A stretch of 32,169 nt of DNA from Leptolinea sp. (GTDB taxonomy: Bacteria; Chloroflexota; Anaerolineae; Anaerolineales; Anaerolineaceae), in contig JAAZMZ010000038.1 in the NCBI GenBank assembly GCA_012798535.1, positions 1 through 32,169 on the forward strand, given 5' to 3'. Position 1 is the first letter of the stretch. Each line of letters begins with the position of its first letter. The notes below the pieces were generated by a model. It made no database searches. It was given only the letters and a program-made list of their open reading frames with translations, and was not told where the DNA came from. The translations under genes were made by a program, and so were the position numbers. Shown here piece by piece: positions 1 through 8,224 of this stretch.

Positions 1-721
1 CCCATAACCGGGCAACGCGGGCATGCTCGGCTGCGGTTTGAGCCAGCCTATCCATGCGGTATAAATCATCCTGGGTAACACCGGCTTTATGGTCCGGCAG
101 GGATGGGTCCTCAAAGATGGTTCCCACAGCATCCAGGCGGAATCCATCCACCCCCATATCCAGCCAGAAGCGAACCGAATCCCACATCGCATTCCGCACA
201 TCCGGATGATGCCAGTTTAAATCCGGTTGTTCCTTGAAGAAATAGTGATAGTAATACTCTCCTGTTGTTTCATCAAATTCCCAGGCAGACCCGCCAAAGG
301 CGGACAGCCAGTTATTGGGAGGACCATGTTTTTGACCGGGATGCCAGACATACCAATCCCGCTTGGGGTTGGTTTTGCTGGAGCGCGACTCGATGAACCA
401 GGGATGCTGGTCAGAGGTGTGATTAAGCACCAGGTCTAGGATAAGGTACATACCGCGCTCATGGAGACCATCGAGAAAGCAGCGGAATTCATCGAGGGTG
501 CCATATTCGGGGGCAACAGCAGTGTAATCGGCAACATCGTAGCCGCAATCCACCTGCGGAGATGGATAATGGGGAGACAACCAGATGGCATCCACGCCGA
601 GGTCTTTGAGATAGTCCAGCCTGGAGATCATACCCGCCAGATCGCCAATGCCATCGCCGTTGCCATCGGCAAAGCTGCGGGGGTAAATTTGGTAAAAAAC
701 TGCTTTTTGCCACCATTTCAT
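1..721 (-). CDS. GH13 alpha-glucosidase, oligo-1,6-glucosidase type (partial, C-terminus outside window)
   Basis: The first 240 residues of a glycoside hydrolase family 13 enzyme are visible. The reading frame runs off base 1, so the C-terminal half, including the acid/base Glu, is missing. The protein opens MKWWQKAVFYQIYPRSF and continues NGDGIGDL, the usual GH13_31-like beginning. Region I appears as DLVLNHTS near residue 105, region V as QPDLNW near residue 165, and region II as GFRLDAV near residue 195, whose Asp is the expected nucleophile. In the family, QPDLN in region V is associated with alpha-1,6 specificity, so isomaltose or isomalto-oligosaccharides are likely substrates (inference). 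No signal peptide is seen, so it should be cytoplasmic. The start is the ATG at 719-721. A longer frame shift-free extension is not needed because the family normally begins here. It lies 70 bases downstream of mtaB on the same strand and may be co-transcribed. Confidence 0.94.
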   Translation of the reverse strand, partial: MKWWQKAVFYQIYPRSFADGNGDGIGDLAGMISRLDYLKDLGVDAIWLSPHYPSPQVDCGYDVADYTAVAPEYGTLDEFRCFLDGLHERGMYLILDLVLNHTSDQHPWFIESRSSKTNPKRDWYVWHPGQKHGPPNNWLSAFGGSAWEFDETTGEYYYHYFFKEQPDLNWHHPDVRNAMWDSVRFWLDMGVDGFRLDAVGTIFEDPSLPDHKAGVTQDDLYRMDRLAQTAAEHARVARLW

Positions 722-791
722 CTTCGTAATATTCCTAGATCTGTTCGTTTTAAATTGTCCGTAAAGTCATCCGGGGCAATATTTCGGTTAT

Positions 792-2084
792 CTATTCATC
801 AAGGGAGTTGTCTATAATCGTTCCCCAAAAACCATCAGACGTCCATTCCAAAAGTTGCACAAGCGAAATCTGGTTGGTCAACCGCTCCGGTGAATTTATG
901 GCTACGCGCAGATAATGATCCGTTAATCCATGGAGTCGCCAACCATATTTTCCATAAGCATCTGTCGATTCCCACAACACAGACACCACTTCACCAAGAA
1001 ATTGTTGCTGGAACTGTTTGGCAGAGACAGCCAGCGTTTTCCGTAGGATGGCATTTCTCTCCTTACGAACTGGCATTGGCACAGGATCAGGCATTCTTTC
1101 CGCAGCCGTTCCCGGGCGTGGCGAAAAGGTGAAGACATGCCCCCCTGAGAACTGTACTTGTTCTAAAAATTGCAGCGTCTCCTCAAATTCGGCATTCGTC
1201 TCGCCGGGAAAACCCGCAATCACATCCGTTGTGATTGCCATTTGTGGAATGGATCTGCGTATGTCAGAAATCATCGCAAAAAACGATTCCGGAGTGACCT
1301 TGCGTGCCATTCTTTTCAATACCGCTGACGAACCAGATTGAAGCGGCAGGTGTACATGCCGGCAAATCCGTCCATTTTCCCAAAGAGACCAGAAATCTTC
1401 TTCCAGATCCCATGGCTCAATAGAGGAAAGCCGGATACGGGGAATATCTGTTTCAGCCAGCAGGAAGCGCACCAACTCCGCCAGTGTGCCGGGTTCAGGA
1501 AAATCGCTTCCCCAGGATCCAAGGTGAACACCAGTGAGAACAACTTCCTGGACACCCCCCGCCTGGGCAGCCAAGACATCTCTCAGGACATCACCAGCCA
1601 ATCGGCTGCGCCCCTTCCCCCGCGCCAGCCGGGTGATGCAGTACGTGCAGAAATTATCACAACCATCCTGCACCTTGATAAAGCTGCGCGTGCGCGAGTG
1701 GGCACCGGGGAGCGGCTGGCGTGCGATGGGTTCCTGATCAAAAACAGATGATTCCAAATCCAGCACCTGGCTGACCAGGTCGTCCTTATCGAGGTTATTA
1801 ATTACCCATTCCACATTTGGAAGTGTAGCAGCACTGGACGGGTCCAGGGTTGCCCAGCAGCCGGTTGCCACGATTCTGGCGTTACTCCGCCGGGCTGCAT
1901 TCCGAATTTTACCGCGGGAGTCCGAAGCAGCTTCTCCAGTCACAGCACAGGTATTCACAATCACCAGGTCGGCTTCCTCCGGGGAGGGAACCAGGTCATG
2001 CCCCGCCATACGCAACTGGGCGGCATACCTCTCCAGTTCCGCCTCATTCAGCTTGCAGCCAACCCAGTCTAAATATACTTTCAT
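792..2084 (-). CDS. mtaB: tRNA t6A37 methylthiotransferase MtaB
   Basis: A 430-residue radical-SAM methylthiotransferase. The family converts N6-threonylcarbamoyladenosine at tRNA position 37 to the 2-methylthio form, using two iron-sulfur clusters. The N-terminal UPF0004 domain carries three cluster cysteines, C10 (GCKLNEAE), C46 (VNTCAVTGEA) and C76 (ATGCWA). The radical-SAM cluster motif is C142-x3-C146-x2-C149 (DGCDNFCTYC), and a TRAM-like RNA-binding tail follows about residue 365. The GCKLNEAE signature and the length separate it from MiaB and RimO. The start at 2084 matches the family N-terminus. No Shine-Dalgarno is present, but an extended -10 box sits 11 bases upstream, predicting a leader of only about 5 bases. 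The end of the preceding lipoprotein gene is 30 bases upstream, so read-through from that set is also possible. Confidence 0.95.
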   Translation of the reverse strand: MKVYLDWVGCKLNEAELERYAAQLRMAGHDLVPSPEEADLVIVNTCAVTGEAASDSRGKIRNAARRSNARIVATGCWATLDPSSAATLPNVEWVINNLDKDDLVSQVLDLESSVFDQEPIARQPLPGAHSRTRSFIKVQDGCDNFCTYCITRLARGKGRSRLAGDVLRDVLAAQAGGVQEVVLTGVHLGSWGSDFPEPGTLAELVRFLLAETDIPRIRLSSIEPWDLEEDFWSLWENGRICRHVHLPLQSGSSAVLKRMARKVTPESFFAMISDIRRSIPQMAITTDVIAGFPGETNAEFEETLQFLEQVQFSGGHVFTFSPRPGTAAERMPDPVPMPVRKERNAILRKTLAVSAKQFQQQFLGEVVSVLWESTDAYGKYGWRLHGLTDHYLRVAINSPERLTNQISLVQLLEWTSDGFWGTIIDNSLDE

Positions 2085-2095
2085 TGTGAGAGAAG

Positions 2096-2104
2096 ATTAT
2101 ACCA
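2096..2104 (-). promoter_or_regulatory. Extended -10 promoter of mtaB
   Basis: On the minus strand the sequence reads TGG followed by TATAAT, a perfect -10 hexamer with the TGn extension. No convincing -35 is seen at 16-18 bases, which extended -10 promoters tolerate. The hexamer ends 11 bases before the mtaB ATG, so the transcript would start about 5 bases upstream of the start codon, too close for a ribosome-binding site. Confidence 0.6.
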
Positions 2105-2114
2105 GTCCATGTGT

Positions 2115-2777
2115 TCAGGGCTGTATGACAATAAAATGATCGAACAGGATCTTCACGTCACCATCCGCAAAGGTTCCAGCGAGCAAGCCAACGTCCCCCG
2201 AAATGTACGTGTCATCTGTCACCTGCCTGATCAGTTTTCCGTTCACCCATAGGGAAAGTTGATCACCCACACAATCCACCCGGATGGTATTGGGAAGGTC
2301 ACCCTGTTGGGCTTCTGGAATAAATTCCAGCACCTCCCCACCTACCACTTCCACACCATTCTGGGTTTTCTTCCAGATACCACCATATCCATCACTACCT
2401 ATTGTAAATGCGTAAAAATGACTGTCGTCCTGGTAACGGCAAAGGATGCCATACTGGTTGTCATCTGGTCCCAATTCCTTCTGTCCCACAACCAGAATAA
2501 TGACATCCTTGTACGACTTTCCTGCCACCGTCCACTGGTCAAGATAAGCTTTTTCCACTTCCAGTGACAATTTACCCTCGGAAATTTCCACCCGGCTACC
2601 GTCCAGGCTGGCGGTCTTCCACCCGTTGGTTTGAAGATCAAATTCATCAGAAAACAAGACAGTCCCAGGTGCAGGTTGAGTCTCTGCCATTGGGTTAGTG
2701 GAACTGCATCCTCCAACAAGCAGGAACAATCCCAATATCCCAAGCAGGAACCATCGCCGATTCAATTGCTTGATCAT
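2115..2777 (-). CDS. LamG-like (concanavalin-fold) lipoprotein
   Basis: A 220-residue predicted lipoprotein. A basic N-terminus and hydrophobic stretch (about residues 9-21) end in a VGGC lipobox with Cys24 as the lipidation site. The rest (about residues 42-220) resembles laminin-G/3-keto-disaccharide hydrolase-like beta-sandwiches: a FSDEFD opening, Y..ILCRYQDD.HFYAF in the centre, LSLWVNGKLI, and a final FDHFIV strand. Such domains often bind carbohydrate, but no ligand can be named. The start at 2777 is chosen over an in-frame extension reaching 3236 because it gives a complete signal peptide, has GGAG about 8 bases upstream, and lies two bases after the stop of the TPR gene. The tight spacing suggests one operon with the TPR protein and methyltransferase upstream. 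Confidence 0.85.
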   Translation of the reverse strand: MIKQLNRRWFLLGILGLFLLVGGCSSTNPMAETQPAPGTVLFSDEFDLQTNGWKTASLDGSRVEISEGKLSLEVEKAYLDQWTVAGKSYKDVIILVVGQKELGPDDNQYGILCRYQDDSHFYAFTIGSDGYGGIWKKTQNGVEVVGGEVLEFIPEAQQGDLPNTIRVDCVGDQLSLWVNGKLIRQVTDDTYISGDVGLLAGTFADGDVKILFDHFIVIQP

Positions 2778-2779
2778 CC

Positions 2780-4198
2780 CTAGTTCTCCATTTCCTCCAA
2801 CAGACGGGCAGCCATCCAGCCAATGGAGCCACCCTCCGAAAGTTCCACCGAGCGGTTGAATGCCTGATTCGCATCCCCACCTTTTTGATCTTGTAAATAA
2901 AGAACCCCAAGATAATAAAAAGCAGTGGCATTTCCCGGATCCAACTCGATTGCTTTCCTTAAGAATTGTTCCGCATTGACAAGATCTCCCGATGTCAACA
3001 ATCCCCACCCCATCAAACCTTGTAAATCTGCATTCTGCGGGTCCAGTTGCAGTGCGGTACGCGCAGATGGGATCCCCAAGTCCTGGACCTGGATGCCGGT
3101 ATGAAAACAATACGCAGCCAGCGACTGCCAGACGGATGGATTCTCCGGCTCCAGTTCCACAGCATTCAGGTAGTGATTCAGCGCAATATCCAATTTTCCC
3201 ATCATCTGGTAGGTTGCCCCAAGCTCCACCTGCCAAATACCGAGCAGGGGCTGCTCCTCTGCCAGGGATTGGAGATATTCCAGCGCCTTATCCGGTTTAC
3301 CCTGGCTCCGCCAATACGCTGCTGCCGATGAACGAACAATCGTTGAATCGGGTGACAGTTTCAGTGCATATTCCAAAGCAGGTGCAGCGTCCCTGCCCAG
3401 CTTCTGCTGAACCTGGCTAAGCAGCGCCCACGCTTCCGCTGCTTGTGGAGCAAGATGTACCGCCCTGTTCATGGCTTCCTCTGCCAGGTCCCAGCTTTCG
3501 ATATACGCCAGTGCCCGCCCAATCACAACCAGTTGATAGGCTTGATCCTCGTTTCGTTTTGCTGTTTCTGCCGCATCCACCAGCTTGATGGATCGGGTCT
3601 GGTAGACTGGATCTAGGCTCCCGGCTGCCTGCAGCCAGATCATTGCCCGGTCAGGATCCGCAGCCAGGTGGACCAATCCCGCATAATAATTTGCCTTTCC
3701 CGAGGTTGGATACTGCATTACCCATCCCTGGGCAGCCTCCCGGGCAAAGTCGAAATTCCCCTCCAAACGCTGATACCTTACCAATTCCAAATACAAATCT
3801 TCTGACAGGTTTTCTTGAGAAAGCAATCTCTGCCAGGTTTGCTCCGCCTGGTCGATCTGTCCATTTCTTAAATAAAGTTCCGCCATCTGGAACAACATTT
3901 CCGCATCCAGTGATTCGATGCCCTCAAGATGTTCCAATGCCATCACAGCTGCCGCATCGTCACCAGTATCTAACGCTTCTTTTGCCAGTTGATGCCACAA
4001 ATCAACCCGCCAGGGTTGATATTTCAACAGGTTTTCCAATGCTTCCGTCCGGCTGTCCGATCCTTCTGTGCTGCCTACTGCATTGATAACCCGCCAATTT
4101 TCCAGTACATCCTGTGGCAGCGGTTGTGGTTGGATAACCACCAGCATGATTAGAAGGAGTAAGGATATCAGCCCAAAGACAGTCCGCCCGGATTGCAT
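2780..4198 (-). CDS. Membrane-anchored tetratricopeptide-repeat protein
   Basis: A 472-residue protein with one hydrophobic N-terminal segment (about residues 8-23, TVFGLISLLLLIMLVVI). It probably acts as an uncleaved anchor and places the rest outside the membrane. From about residue 45 to the end it is a run of TPR-type helical hairpins. Examples are AEAWALLSQVQQKLGRDAAP, NPSVWQSLAAYCFHTG and NATAFYYLGVLYLQDQ, which keep the W/L-G-Y/A-P spacing of TPR units. No catalytic domain is visible, so a scaffolding or assembly role is the most that can be said. It starts four bases after the methyltransferase stop and ends two bases before the lipoprotein start, implying translational coupling and a shared task. 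The partner and substrate are unknown. Confidence 0.88.
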   Translation of the reverse strand: MQSGRTVFGLISLLLLIMLVVIQPQPLPQDVLENWRVINAVGSTEGSDSRTEALENLLKYQPWRVDLWHQLAKEALDTGDDAAAVMALEHLEGIESLDAEMLFQMAELYLRNGQIDQAEQTWQRLLSQENLSEDLYLELVRYQRLEGNFDFAREAAQGWVMQYPTSGKANYYAGLVHLAADPDRAMIWLQAAGSLDPVYQTRSIKLVDAAETAKRNEDQAYQLVVIGRALAYIESWDLAEEAMNRAVHLAPQAAEAWALLSQVQQKLGRDAAPALEYALKLSPDSTIVRSSAAAYWRSQGKPDKALEYLQSLAEEQPLLGIWQVELGATYQMMGKLDIALNHYLNAVELEPENPSVWQSLAAYCFHTGIQVQDLGIPSARTALQLDPQNADLQGLMGWGLLTSGDLVNAEQFLRKAIELDPGNATAFYYLGVLYLQDQKGGDANQAFNRSVELSEGGSIGWMAARLLEEMEN

Positions 4199-4202
4199 CG
4201 TG

Positions 4203-5015
4203 TTACCTGCTTAAAATAACCCCGCCAAGAGTGGAGATGGAAAATCCGCCTTTGGATCGGATAATCCCTTCAATTTCATTTTCCAGTTTTTGCATTTTTT
4301 CTTCCGGGACTGCTTCCATCATCCAAGTGGAGCGAAGGTATTCCATCAGGGCATCCGTTTCCGTCACCCATAATTGATTTGGGAATGGATGGATTTCCAC
4401 AGTCTCAAATACTGGGGAAAGATATCCCATCGCATTTTCCAGGGTAAAACGCTCTGATCCCTTGGCAAGGGGATAAGAATCCGGGAGATGCATCCCGATA
4501 AAGTCATGCAATTCCTTCATATGACCCGCCCCATTGGTCGCAGTGCACAGCCACCCGCCTGGTGTCAATATTCGTCGAAATTCCCGTACAGCCAGATGGA
4601 TATCCGGCACGTGATACAGCATGTGATTGGCAAGAATCCCATCCATGCTGCCAGATTTCAATGGAATCGACTGGGCATCTGCTTCCAGGAAAGCGAACCG
4701 TTCATCATCCACCAGGGCAGCCCTGGCATCCCCCACCATCCCGGCAGAAAGATCAGCCAGCAGAATATGGATGTTCCGTGGAAGCAGCGCCCAGTTTTCC
4801 AGCCAAAATCTACCCGCACCACATCCAATATCCAGAACTGCTTCCCCCCCTCGCATTGGAATCGTATCGAGCAGAAATCGAAACCAGTTCCGATCCTGCT
4901 TTCCAAAACGGACATGCAGGGATGTCCGTGCATTCAACCTGTCTGCCCGGCGATATTGTTGATTCTTCAAGTAAGTCTGGTCATCGATCTGGCTCAAGGT
5001 CACATCCTCCACCAT
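4203..5015 (-). CDS. Class I SAM-dependent methyltransferase
   Basis: A 270-residue methyltransferase of the Methyltransf_11/25 type. Motif I is VLDIGCGAGRF (about residues 60-70). The acidic residue ending strand 2 is in LLADLS, a motif II-like FLEADAQSIPLKSGSMDGILANHMLYHV follows in parts, and TPGGWLCTAT is the strand-5 motif. These place S-adenosylmethionine binding in the first two thirds. The substrate is not predictable; such proteins methylate small molecules, lipids or quinones. It heads a tight three-gene set with the TPR protein and the lipoprotein. The ATG at 5015 is preceded by AAGG nine bases upstream and by a TAAAAT box only two bases upstream, so transcription could also start elsewhere in the short divergent region shared with the cold-shock gene. 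Confidence 0.92.
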   Translation of the reverse strand: MVEDVTLSQIDDQTYLKNQQYRRADRLNARTSLHVRFGKQDRNWFRFLLDTIPMRGGEAVLDIGCGAGRFWLENWALLPRNIHILLADLSAGMVGDARAALVDDERFAFLEADAQSIPLKSGSMDGILANHMLYHVPDIHLAVREFRRILTPGGWLCTATNGAGHMKELHDFIGMHLPDSYPLAKGSERFTLENAMGYLSPVFETVEIHPFPNQLWVTETDALMEYLRSTWMMEAVPEEKMQKLENEIEGIIRSKGGFSISTLGGVILSR

Positions 5016-5115
5016 TTATTTTACCTTGACAGAGAGAATAATCAGTGATAAAAAAGAACACGTTGGGTGGTGATTGCCATTCTACAGAATATTATGAAAG
5101 AGAGAGTAAGTAGGA

Positions 5116-5328
5116 ATGTCAGAACGTATTGTTGGAACGGTTAAGTGGTTCAATCCAGCCAAGGGTTTTGGTTTCATTGGTCGGGATGATGGGGATGATG
5201 TTTTCGTCCACTACACCGCCATCCAGATGGATGGATATCGTCAGTTAAAAGAAGGTCAGCGCGTCGAATTTTCGGTAGAAAAAGGACCCAAGGGTCTGCA
5301 GGCTGCCGATGTCCGACCGGTGGAATAA
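5116..5328 (+). CDS. Cold-shock domain protein
   Basis: A 70-residue single cold-shock domain that binds single-stranded nucleic acid and acts as an RNA chaperone. It opens with GTVKWFN and carries RNP1 (KGFGFI) and RNP2 (VFVHY), with the usual G-x-V-x-F strand 4 ([18 protein letters not shown]). The length equals that of CspA relatives. The upstream region is short: a TATTAT box at 5090-5095 would give a leader under 20 bases. The long cold-responsive leader of E. coli cspA is therefore not present, and expression may be constitutive (inference). It faces the minus-strand YdcF gene across a shared terminator. Confidence 0.97.
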   Translation: MSERIVGTVKWFNPAKGFGFIGRDDGDDVFVHYTAIQMDGYRQLKEGQRVEFSVEKGPKGLQAADVRPVE

Positions 5329-5358
5329 TTTCCCCTTCAACAAAAACTGAATACCATG

Positions 5359-5382
5359 AGCGGGTCGCTGCCACGACCCGCT
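5359..5382. terminator. Bidirectional hairpin terminator between cold-shock and YdcF genes
   Basis: A 9-bp perfect stem, AGCGGGTCG pairing with CGACCCGCT around a six-base CTGCCA loop. It is placed 30 bases after the cold-shock stop and 12 bases after the YdcF stop on the other strand. The T-runs are weak on both sides (TTCTGATTT on plus; a T5 run lies about 12 bases beyond the stem on minus), so termination may be only moderate. Confidence 0.7.
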
Positions 5383-5393
5383 TCTGATTTAAA

Positions 5394-6023
5394 TCATCCC
5401 CCCCTCACCCCAAACAGGAGTGCCACCAGTTTGCTGTATTCAGAAATGGTCGCTCTCCACCCGCGGGTGCTGAAAAACCAGGTGGCTGGCTTGTACCAGT
5501 GATCACCGGCTGGTTGAACCAAAACACGGATCCCACTGCCACGAAACACCTCCCGGAATAGAAGTCTGGTTCGGAATACATGATAAGGATCCGTAATTAC
5601 CAACGCAGATTCCAATTCATTGTTTATCATTGCTGTCAACACATGCCGGGCTTCATCATATGTGCTTGTGGACATCCCCCGGGTAATCAGGATGTCATCT
5701 TCATCAACGCCCCGCTTCAATAATTCTTCCCGCAAAACACGGACAGCAGCGATGTTGCTCCCTGGATACACATCACCAGTGTCTGTCAGTATAAGAATGT
5801 CTCCCTTGCCTTGTCCATAAAGATTGAGGGCTTCACCAACCCGCTCGTTTCCACCCCCACTGAGCAGCACAATCGCATCCGACGACCTGACTGGATCCGC
5901 CACAACCAGTAGAGAACCAGTTGCAAACAAAACCAGCCAGGCTGCAACAGGGAGGAGAAGCAGGCATCCCCAACCATACCTCCACTTGGGAATCATCCTG
6001 CCGTCAGCCGGTAGGACATTCAT
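5394..6023 (-). CDS. YdcF/ElyC-family (DUF218) membrane protein
   Basis: A 209-residue DUF218 protein with one N-terminal membrane segment (about residues 19-41) and a Rossmann-like domain. Family landmarks are SDAIVLLSGGGNERV (about 48-62), a RGMSTSTYDEA motif corresponding to the conserved S-T-xx-E segment, and ALVITDPYHVFRTRLLF, corresponding to the conserved V-T-x-x-x-H-x-x-R-A. Family members such as ElyC and SanA affect envelope integrity in E. coli, but the biochemical activity is not settled. Its ATG overlaps the stop codon of the MalY-type gene by four bases (ATGA), so the two are translationally coupled. The link between the two functions is not obvious. Confidence 0.9.
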   Translation of the reverse strand: MNVLPADGRMIPKWRYGWGCLLLLPVAAWLVLFATGSLLVVADPVRSSDAIVLLSGGGNERVGEALNLYGQGKGDILILTDTGDVYPGSNIAAVRVLREELLKRGVDEDDILITRGMSTSTYDEARHVLTAMINNELESALVITDPYHVFRTRLLFREVFRGSGIRVLVQPAGDHWYKPATWFFSTRGWRATISEYSKLVALLFGVRGG

Positions 6024-7171
6024 GCCCGCTCCAGTGCCGCTTTCATCCGGTCCAGACCTTCCTTCAGTACGGAACGCGGGCAGCCAAAGTTGAGGCGCAC
6101 AAATCCCTCGCCACCCGGTCCAAATTCCCTGCCATCATTCAAACCAACCCGGGCATGTTCCAGGAAGAAGTGATATGGATCCGGGATTCCGGCAGTGCGG
6201 CAATCCAGCCACGCGAGATAGGTACCCTCTGGCGTGGGCATGGAAATTTGCGGCATCGCCCGCCGCAATGTTTCCAACAGGAAATCCCGGTTATTACGCA
6301 AGTATTCCAACAGCGAATCCAGCCAGGGAGCACCTTCCCGGTAAGCCGCTTCAGCAGCCACCAAACCAAGCAGATTCACCCAGCCAACTAATCCTTTGCG
6401 ACCAGCATTCAATTTCCTGCGCAATTCAGGATCAGGCACAACCGCAAACGAACACTCCAGCCCGGCAATGTTGAAGGTCTTGCTGGGTGCCATGAAAGTG
6501 ACGGTATTGCGGGCTATCTCCGGGGAGATGGTGGCAGTCGGGTAATGCTCGCAGGGTGGGTACACCAAGTCGGCATGGATTTCATCAGAACAAATGGTAA
6601 TCCCTTGTCTCAGGCAGATTTCACCCATCCGTTCCAGTTCATCCCGCCGGAACACCCGCCCCAGTGGGTTATGCGGACTGCACAGGATGAATAATTGCGG
6701 CTTCTGGGATGCTGCTGCTTCAAATGCATCCCAATCCACTTCATACTGACCTCCCGGACCTGGGACCATGGGAGTGGTGATCAATTGATTGCCGGTATTC
6801 TTTGGAGCGGCAAGGAAGGGGGGATAGACCGGCGTCTGCACCAACACTCCGGCACCCGGTTCCGCCAGGGCATGGCACGCCCAGTTGATGCCTGTCACAA
6901 CACCGGGCACAATCAGCAATTCCTCCGGATGCACCTCCCAATGAAACCTCACCTGGAGCCACTGGAGAATTGCCTCCGTCAGCCCGGGAGACTTCCCCGG
7001 ATAGCCAAACACACCATGGTCTATCCGTTCATGCAGGGCGCGCAGAACCGGTTCCGGTGAGATAAAATCCATGTCCGCCACCCACATGGGTAAAACATCC
7101 TCAGGGTAGGCATTCCACTTAACGCTTTCCGTGTTACGTCGGTGTATGACTGTATCAAAATCGTAGCCCAT
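6020..7171 (-). CDS. MalY/PatB-family PLP-dependent C-S lyase (cystathionine beta-lyase type)
   Basis: A 383-residue fold-type I PLP enzyme. It begins MGYDFDTVIHRRNTESVKW and continues PMWVADMDF, the hallmark N-terminus of MalY/PatB enzymes. These cleave cystathionine or cysteine conjugates to pyruvate, ammonia and a thiol. SPHNPLGRVF carries the cofactor-contacting Asn, SDEIHADL (Asp196) binds the pyridine nitrogen, and APSKTFNIAG holds the Schiff-base Lys231. FVRLNFGCPR carries the substrate-carboxylate Arg. The ATG at 7171 is chosen over an upstream in-frame start at 7237 because GAGGA lies 6-10 bases before it and the family N-terminus begins here. It is the first gene of a pair with the YdcF protein. 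A class I/II aminotransferase role cannot be excluded from sequence alone. Confidence 0.93.
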   Translation of the reverse strand: MGYDFDTVIHRRNTESVKWNAYPEDVLPMWVADMDFISPEPVLRALHERIDHGVFGYPGKSPGLTEAILQWLQVRFHWEVHPEELLIVPGVVTGINWACHALAEPGAGVLVQTPVYPPFLAAPKNTGNQLITTPMVPGPGGQYEVDWDAFEAAASQKPQLFILCSPHNPLGRVFRRDELERMGEICLRQGITICSDEIHADLVYPPCEHYPTATISPEIARNTVTFMAPSKTFNIAGLECSFAVVPDPELRRKLNAGRKGLVGWVNLLGLVAAEAAYREGAPWLDSLLEYLRNNRDFLLETLRRAMPQISMPTPEGTYLAWLDCRTAGIPDPYHFFLEHARVGLNDGREFGPGGEGFVRLNFGCPRSVLKEGLDRMKAALERA

Positions 7172-7204
7172 GGTTTTCCTCGCAGTTGATTTGATCCTGG
7201 TTGG

Positions 7205-7213
7205 ATTGTACCA
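7205..7213 (-). promoter_or_regulatory. Extended -10 promoter of the MalY-type gene
   Basis: The minus strand reads TGG then TACAAT, 33 bases before the ATG at 7171. This would leave a leader of about 26 bases that contains the GAGGA ribosome-binding site. No good -35 was found. Confidence 0.45.
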
Positions 7214-7242
7214 TTGCCACGCGGGAATACCCTGCAAGGAAT

Positions 7243-7272
7243 TTGCCCCGCCATTTCCTTTGGCAGTATAAT
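7243..7272 (+). promoter_or_regulatory. Promoter for a leaderless transcript (RlmI-like gene)
   Basis: TTGCCC (7243-7248), an 18-base spacer and a perfect TATAAT (7267-7272). The ATG follows after only six bases, so the predicted +1 falls on or next to the A of the start codon. No Shine-Dalgarno exists in front of this gene. Confidence 0.6.
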
Positions 7273-7278
7273 CATCCC

Positions 7279-8172
7279 ATGCTTAATGCTCCCCATCTCC
7301 ACATCCTCGAATCGCCGGACTGGCAGGAGTATGCCCTCCTGGATAGCGGAAACGGTCAAAAACTGGAACAGTATGGTCCATTCCGCCTGGTTCGTCCGGA
7401 AGCGGAAGCAGTCTGGGAACCTGGTCTGCCCCTACGGGAGTGGGATTTGGCGGATGCCATATTTCACCCAGCCCCCGAGGAAAATGGCGGTCACTGGGAA
7501 CCAAATCGACGTACCATGCCGGACCGTTGGAAGATGCAATACAGGTCATTAAAATTTTGGGCGGCAGCCACCTCCTCCCGCCACCTGGGGGTATTTCCCG
7601 AACAGGCTGCCCAGTGGGATTGGATTGAATCACAAGTGAAATCGGCTGCACAGCCATCCCGGGTTCTCAATTTGTTTGGCTACACGGGGATTGCCTCATT
7701 AGCTGCAGCACATGCCGGGGCACAGGTCACACACCTGGATGCTTCACGCAAATCCATCACTTGGGCAAAGGAAAACCAGCAGTTAACCGGTTTGCCTGAA
7801 ACATCCATCCGCTGGATGCTGGATGATGCGCTCAAATTTGTTCAAAGGGAAGCCCGACGTGGATCCTGCTACGAGGGAATCATCCTGGACCCGCCCAAAT
7901 TTGGGCGCGGACCCAAGGGGGAGGTCTGGGAATTTTACAAACTGCTGCCCAACCTGTTAAGCGCCTGCCGGGAGATACTCTCACCCAATCCCCAATTTGT
8001 CATTTTGACAGCTTATGCCGTTAAAGCATCTGCGCTGACCCTCCATTACGCCCTGTCTGATATGATCACCGACCGAAAGGGTACCCTGGAAGCAGGTGAA
8101 GTGGTATTGACAGAAAAAAGCCGCCGCCGCCTTCTTTCCATGGCAATTTATGCCCGCTGGTCGGCAGGCTAA
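7279..8172 (+). CDS. RlmI/YccW-like SAM methyltransferase lacking the PUA domain
   Basis: A 297-residue COG1092-type methyltransferase. The SAM-binding motif is VLNLFGYTGIASL (about residues 129-141), followed by the acidic THLDAS strand-2 end, and the catalytic-region motif is ILDPPKFGRG (about 202-211). In the family these domains methylate rRNA bases; RlmI makes 5-methylcytosine at 23S rRNA position 1962. RlmI has an N-terminal PUA domain, which this protein lacks. It begins instead with a short beta-rich region containing ALLDSGNGQKLEQYG. The target RNA is therefore unproven. The ATG at 7279 is favoured because a TATAAT ends six bases upstream and the conserved N-terminus starts here; an in-frame upstream start at 7201 would lie upstream of that promoter. 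Confidence 0.88.
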   Translation: MLNAPHLHILESPDWQEYALLDSGNGQKLEQYGPFRLVRPEAEAVWEPGLPLREWDLADAIFHPAPEENGGHWEPNRRTMPDRWKMQYRSLKFWAAATSSRHLGVFPEQAAQWDWIESQVKSAAQPSRVLNLFGYTGIASLAAAHAGAQVTHLDASRKSITWAKENQQLTGLPETSIRWMLDDALKFVQREARRGSCYEGIILDPPKFGRGPKGEVWEFYKLLPNLLSACREILSPNPQFVILTAYAVKASALTLHYALSDMITDRKGTLEAGEVVLTEKSRRRLLSMAIYARWSAG

Positions 8173-8212
8173 TTTTATATATTCATGACTTTCCAATCCA
8201 TTCCACTCATTC

Positions 8213-8218
8213 AGGAGG
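8213..8218 (+). promoter_or_regulatory. Strong Shine-Dalgarno (AGGAGG) of the DUF6159 gene
   Basis: A perfect AGGAGG lies six bases before the ATG at 8225. It contrasts with the absence of any such site before the neighbouring gene at 7279. Confidence 0.85.
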
Positions 8219-8224
8219 CACCCC

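Noticed and set aside
2778..3236. In-frame N-terminal extension of the lipoprotein gene
   Set aside because: It would run inside the TPR gene, lacks a ribosome-binding site and buries the signal peptide.
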